Source of the DNA: JBCBDX01 sp039815825
GTDB taxonomy: Bacteria > Pseudomonadota > Alphaproteobacteria > Rhizobiales > Rhizobiaceae
Direction of reading: 5' to 3'
Assembly: GCA_039815825.1 (NCBI GenBank)
Contig: JBCBYO010000007.1
Location: 44,100-108,099 of the forward strand
Length of the DNA: 64,000 nucleotides
Each line of letters opens with the position of its first letter. Position 1 is the first letter of the stretch. Under the pieces are notes generated by a model that ran no database searches, was not told the DNA's origin, and saw nothing but the letters and a program-made list of their open reading frames with translations. Both the position numbers and the translations under genes were made by a program. Shown one piece after another: positions 62,583 through 64,000 of this stretch.

Positions 62583-63092
62583 ATGAACCTCTGGCTGCGG
62601 ACACTACTCATATACATTTCGGCTTGGCGGCGGCCGCAGGTGAGCGTTATGGACGAAACCCGCATCCGCTTGCGCACGCTGCCAACGGATCTCGATATCG
62701 CAATCCATATGAACAATGGCCGATATCTGACAATTGCGGACCTCGGCCGCTGGGATCTGATGATCCGGTGTCGTTTCTGGCCTAAAATGCGTTCACGCGG
62801 TTGGCATCCTGTAGTCGGTACATCAAAGGTTTGGCACCGTGCATCATTGCAACCTTTTCAACCCTTTGATCTAACGACCAGAATATTATTCTGGGATGAA
62901 AAATGGTCGTATCTGGAACATCGCTTCGAGGGCGTCGGCCCCAAAGCGGGAAAAGTTTATTGCCGCGTTGTCGTCAAGACGCTGTTCTTAAAAGGGCGGG
63001 AAAAGGTGCCGACAAAGCAGCTGATCCATGAGATGGGCTTTGATGGTGACAGTCCACCAATGGACGCGGAATTGGTTCAAGCTTTGGCGTGA
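62583..63092 (+). CDS. Acyl-CoA thioesterase, hot-dog fold
   Basis: A 169-residue hot-dog thioesterase-like protein of the 4HBT type. The characteristic D.D...HMNN..YL motif appears in DLDIAIHMNNGRYLTIADLGRWD, and a hydrophobic N-terminal start precedes it. It would hydrolyse an acyl-CoA or similar thioester; the chain length is unknown. GAGGACG precedes the ATG. Confidence 0.85.
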   Translation: MNLWLRTLLIYISAWRRPQVSVMDETRIRLRTLPTDLDIAIHMNNGRYLTIADLGRWDLMIRCRFWPKMRSRGWHPVVGTSKVWHRASLQPFQPFDLTTRILFWDEKWSYLEHRFEGVGPKAGKVYCRVVVKTLFLKGREKVPTKQLIHEMGFDGDSPPMDAELVQALA

Positions 63093-63199
63093 ATAGAAAA
63101 CCGGTTCGGTATTGGTCCATTTTATGAAATCGCATTTCTCCAAACGGGCTCGAGCGATACCTATTTGCGGGTGTAGAATTTAACGAAGGAGACAAGCCG

Positions 63200-63853
63200 A
63201 TGGGACTTCGCATCAATGACACTATTCCCGATCTGACAGTTGAAACCGATCAGGGCACTTTTTCTCTGCACGAGTGGATTGGCGACAGCTGGGCAATCCT
63301 GTTTTCCCACCCCAAAGATTTCACACCTGTCTGCACGACCGAATTTGGTGCGGTGGCACAATTGGCTGAGGAGTGGGAGAAACGCGGCACGAAAGTAATT
63401 GGGATTTCCGTTGACAGTGTTGAAGATCACAAAGGCTGGAAGAACGACATCGAAAAGGTCGGCGGTGCAAAAGCAGGATTTCCAATTATCGCGGATGGCG
63501 ACCTGAACGTCGCCAAAGCTTTCGATATGCTTCCCGCTGAGGCATACTTGCCCGATGGCCGCACACCCAATGACACGGCGACCGTCCGGTCGGTGTTTAT
63601 TGTTGCGCCGGACAAGTCGCTGAAATTGACCATGACCTATCCAATGAATGTGGGCCGGAACTTTGCTGAGGTTCTGCGTGCACTGGACGGTTTGCAAACC
63701 GCGTCAAAACACACAGTCGCAACACCGGCCAACTGGAATGTTGGTGAGGACGTTGTCATTCCGGCAACGGTTTCCGACGCGGATGCCAAAGCGAAATTCG
63801 GCAAGTTTAAAACGCACACGCCTTATTTGCGCACCGCTCCCCTACCTAAGTAA
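63200..63853 (+). CDS. 1-Cys peroxiredoxin (Prx6 type)
   Basis: A 217-residue thiol peroxidase reducing hydrogen peroxide and organic peroxides. The peroxidatic cysteine is Cys45 in FTPVCTTEFG, and the DSVEDHKGW and KSLKLTMTYP segments match the Prx6 group. No resolving cysteine is apparent, so an external thiol such as glutathione would reduce it. GAAGGAG precedes the ATG, and a terminator follows. Confidence 0.93.
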   Translation: MGLRINDTIPDLTVETDQGTFSLHEWIGDSWAILFSHPKDFTPVCTTEFGAVAQLAEEWEKRGTKVIGISVDSVEDHKGWKNDIEKVGGAKAGFPIIADGDLNVAKAFDMLPAEAYLPDGRTPNDTATVRSVFIVAPDKSLKLTMTYPMNVGRNFAEVLRALDGLQTASKHTVATPANWNVGEDVVIPATVSDADAKAKFGKFKTHTPYLRTAPLPK

Positions 63854-63862
63854 CAACGAAAC

Positions 63863-63889
63863 AAAGCCTGGTTTCGGCCGGGCTTTTTC
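63863..63889 (+). terminator. Rho-independent terminator after the peroxiredoxin gene
   Basis: AAGCCTGG and CCGGGCTT form an 8-bp stem (one wobble) around a short loop, followed by TTTTT. It lies about 10 bases after the stop and just before the convergent pirin gene's stop, so it may act on both. Confidence 0.8.
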
Positions 63890-63894
63890 TCTGA

Positions 63895-64000
63895 CTACAT
63901 CTGCGCCTGTTCGCGGATGAAATTACCGCTGCGTAGATCAGAAAAAGCCTGCTGTAGTTCGGCTTGCGTGTTCATGACGATAGGTCCGTGCCATGCGACT
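63895..64000 (-). CDS. Pirin family protein, C-terminal fragment (gene continues beyond the window)
   Basis: On the minus strand the frame from 63999 to the TAG at 63895-63897 reads WHGPIVMNTQAELQQAF then DLRSGNFI, the well-conserved end of bacterial pirins (cupin-fold proteins, some with quercetinase activity). Only about 35 residues are present. It is convergent with the peroxiredoxin gene. Confidence 0.8.
   Translation of the reverse strand, partial: VAWHGPIVMNTQAELQQAFSDLRSGNFIREQAQM

Noticed and set aside
1..64000. tRNA, rRNA, CRISPR arrays, insertion sequences or prophage
   Set aside because: I read the gaps for tRNA T-loop-like stretches, direct-repeat arrays and transposase or integrase motifs and found none; a dedicated tRNA or repeat scan would be needed to be certain.

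Overview
This window looks like chromosome from an alphaproteobacterium, most likely a member of the Hyphomicrobiales (Rhizobiales). The evidence is the gene order and protein types: glucokinase / ABC exporter / dapB / gpmA, hrcA-grpE divergent from rph-rdgB-hemW-rsmI-yraN, a DUF2244 gene beside nth, and gshB next to comM. All calls come from reading the sequence and recognising motifs; no database search was run. I see no tRNA, rRNA, CRISPR array, insertion sequence, integrase or phage gene.

Layout. 1-3.7 kb: end of glucokinase, an MsbA-type ABC exporter, dapB and gpmA. 3.7-6.7 kb: a DNA-repair group with two different endonuclease III-type genes, an AraC-type HTH / O6-alkylguanine methyltransferase fusion, and a DUF2244 membrane protein. 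6.7-18 kb: housekeeping genes (adenosine-kinase-like PfkB protein, grpE, hrcA, rph, rdgB, hemW, a Dabb protein, rsmI, yraN), then a gamma-butyrobetaine-dioxygenase-like gene, gshB and comM. 18-29 kb: LysE exporter, HAD phosphatase, dut, prfC, aldo/keto reductase, GST, cytochrome P450, a lone HyuA-type gene and malate synthase G. 29-44 kb: TetR with a divergent small membrane protein, two tandem secreted SH3-like proteins, an SDR, a sugar oxidoreductase/kinase pair, GST, queG, an epimerase overlapping an RlpA-like gene, a large L,D-transpeptidase, polA, an ABM-domain membrane protein and a double-SnoaL protein.

44.0-58.3 kb is the most interesting part. It is a self-contained catabolic island of three transcription units around a LysR regulator and a complete Dpp-type ABC importer. 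It encodes two sets of HcnABC/octopine-oxidase-like flavin and 2Fe-2S dehydrogenase subunits, a RidA imine deaminase and an MmgE/PrpD-family protein. The parts suggest import and oxidative cleavage of an N-substituted (opine-like) or D-amino acid. The substrate cannot be read from the sequence. Genes expected for hydroxyproline breakdown are absent.

58.5-64 kb: an ECF sigma factor with C-terminal extension paired with a YciI/DGPF protein (ECF42-like), a DUF1761 membrane protein, an SDR, a hot-dog thioesterase, a 1-Cys peroxiredoxin and the end of a pirin gene. Two stretches over 300 bases have no convincing gene: 60111-60568 and 60983-61583.
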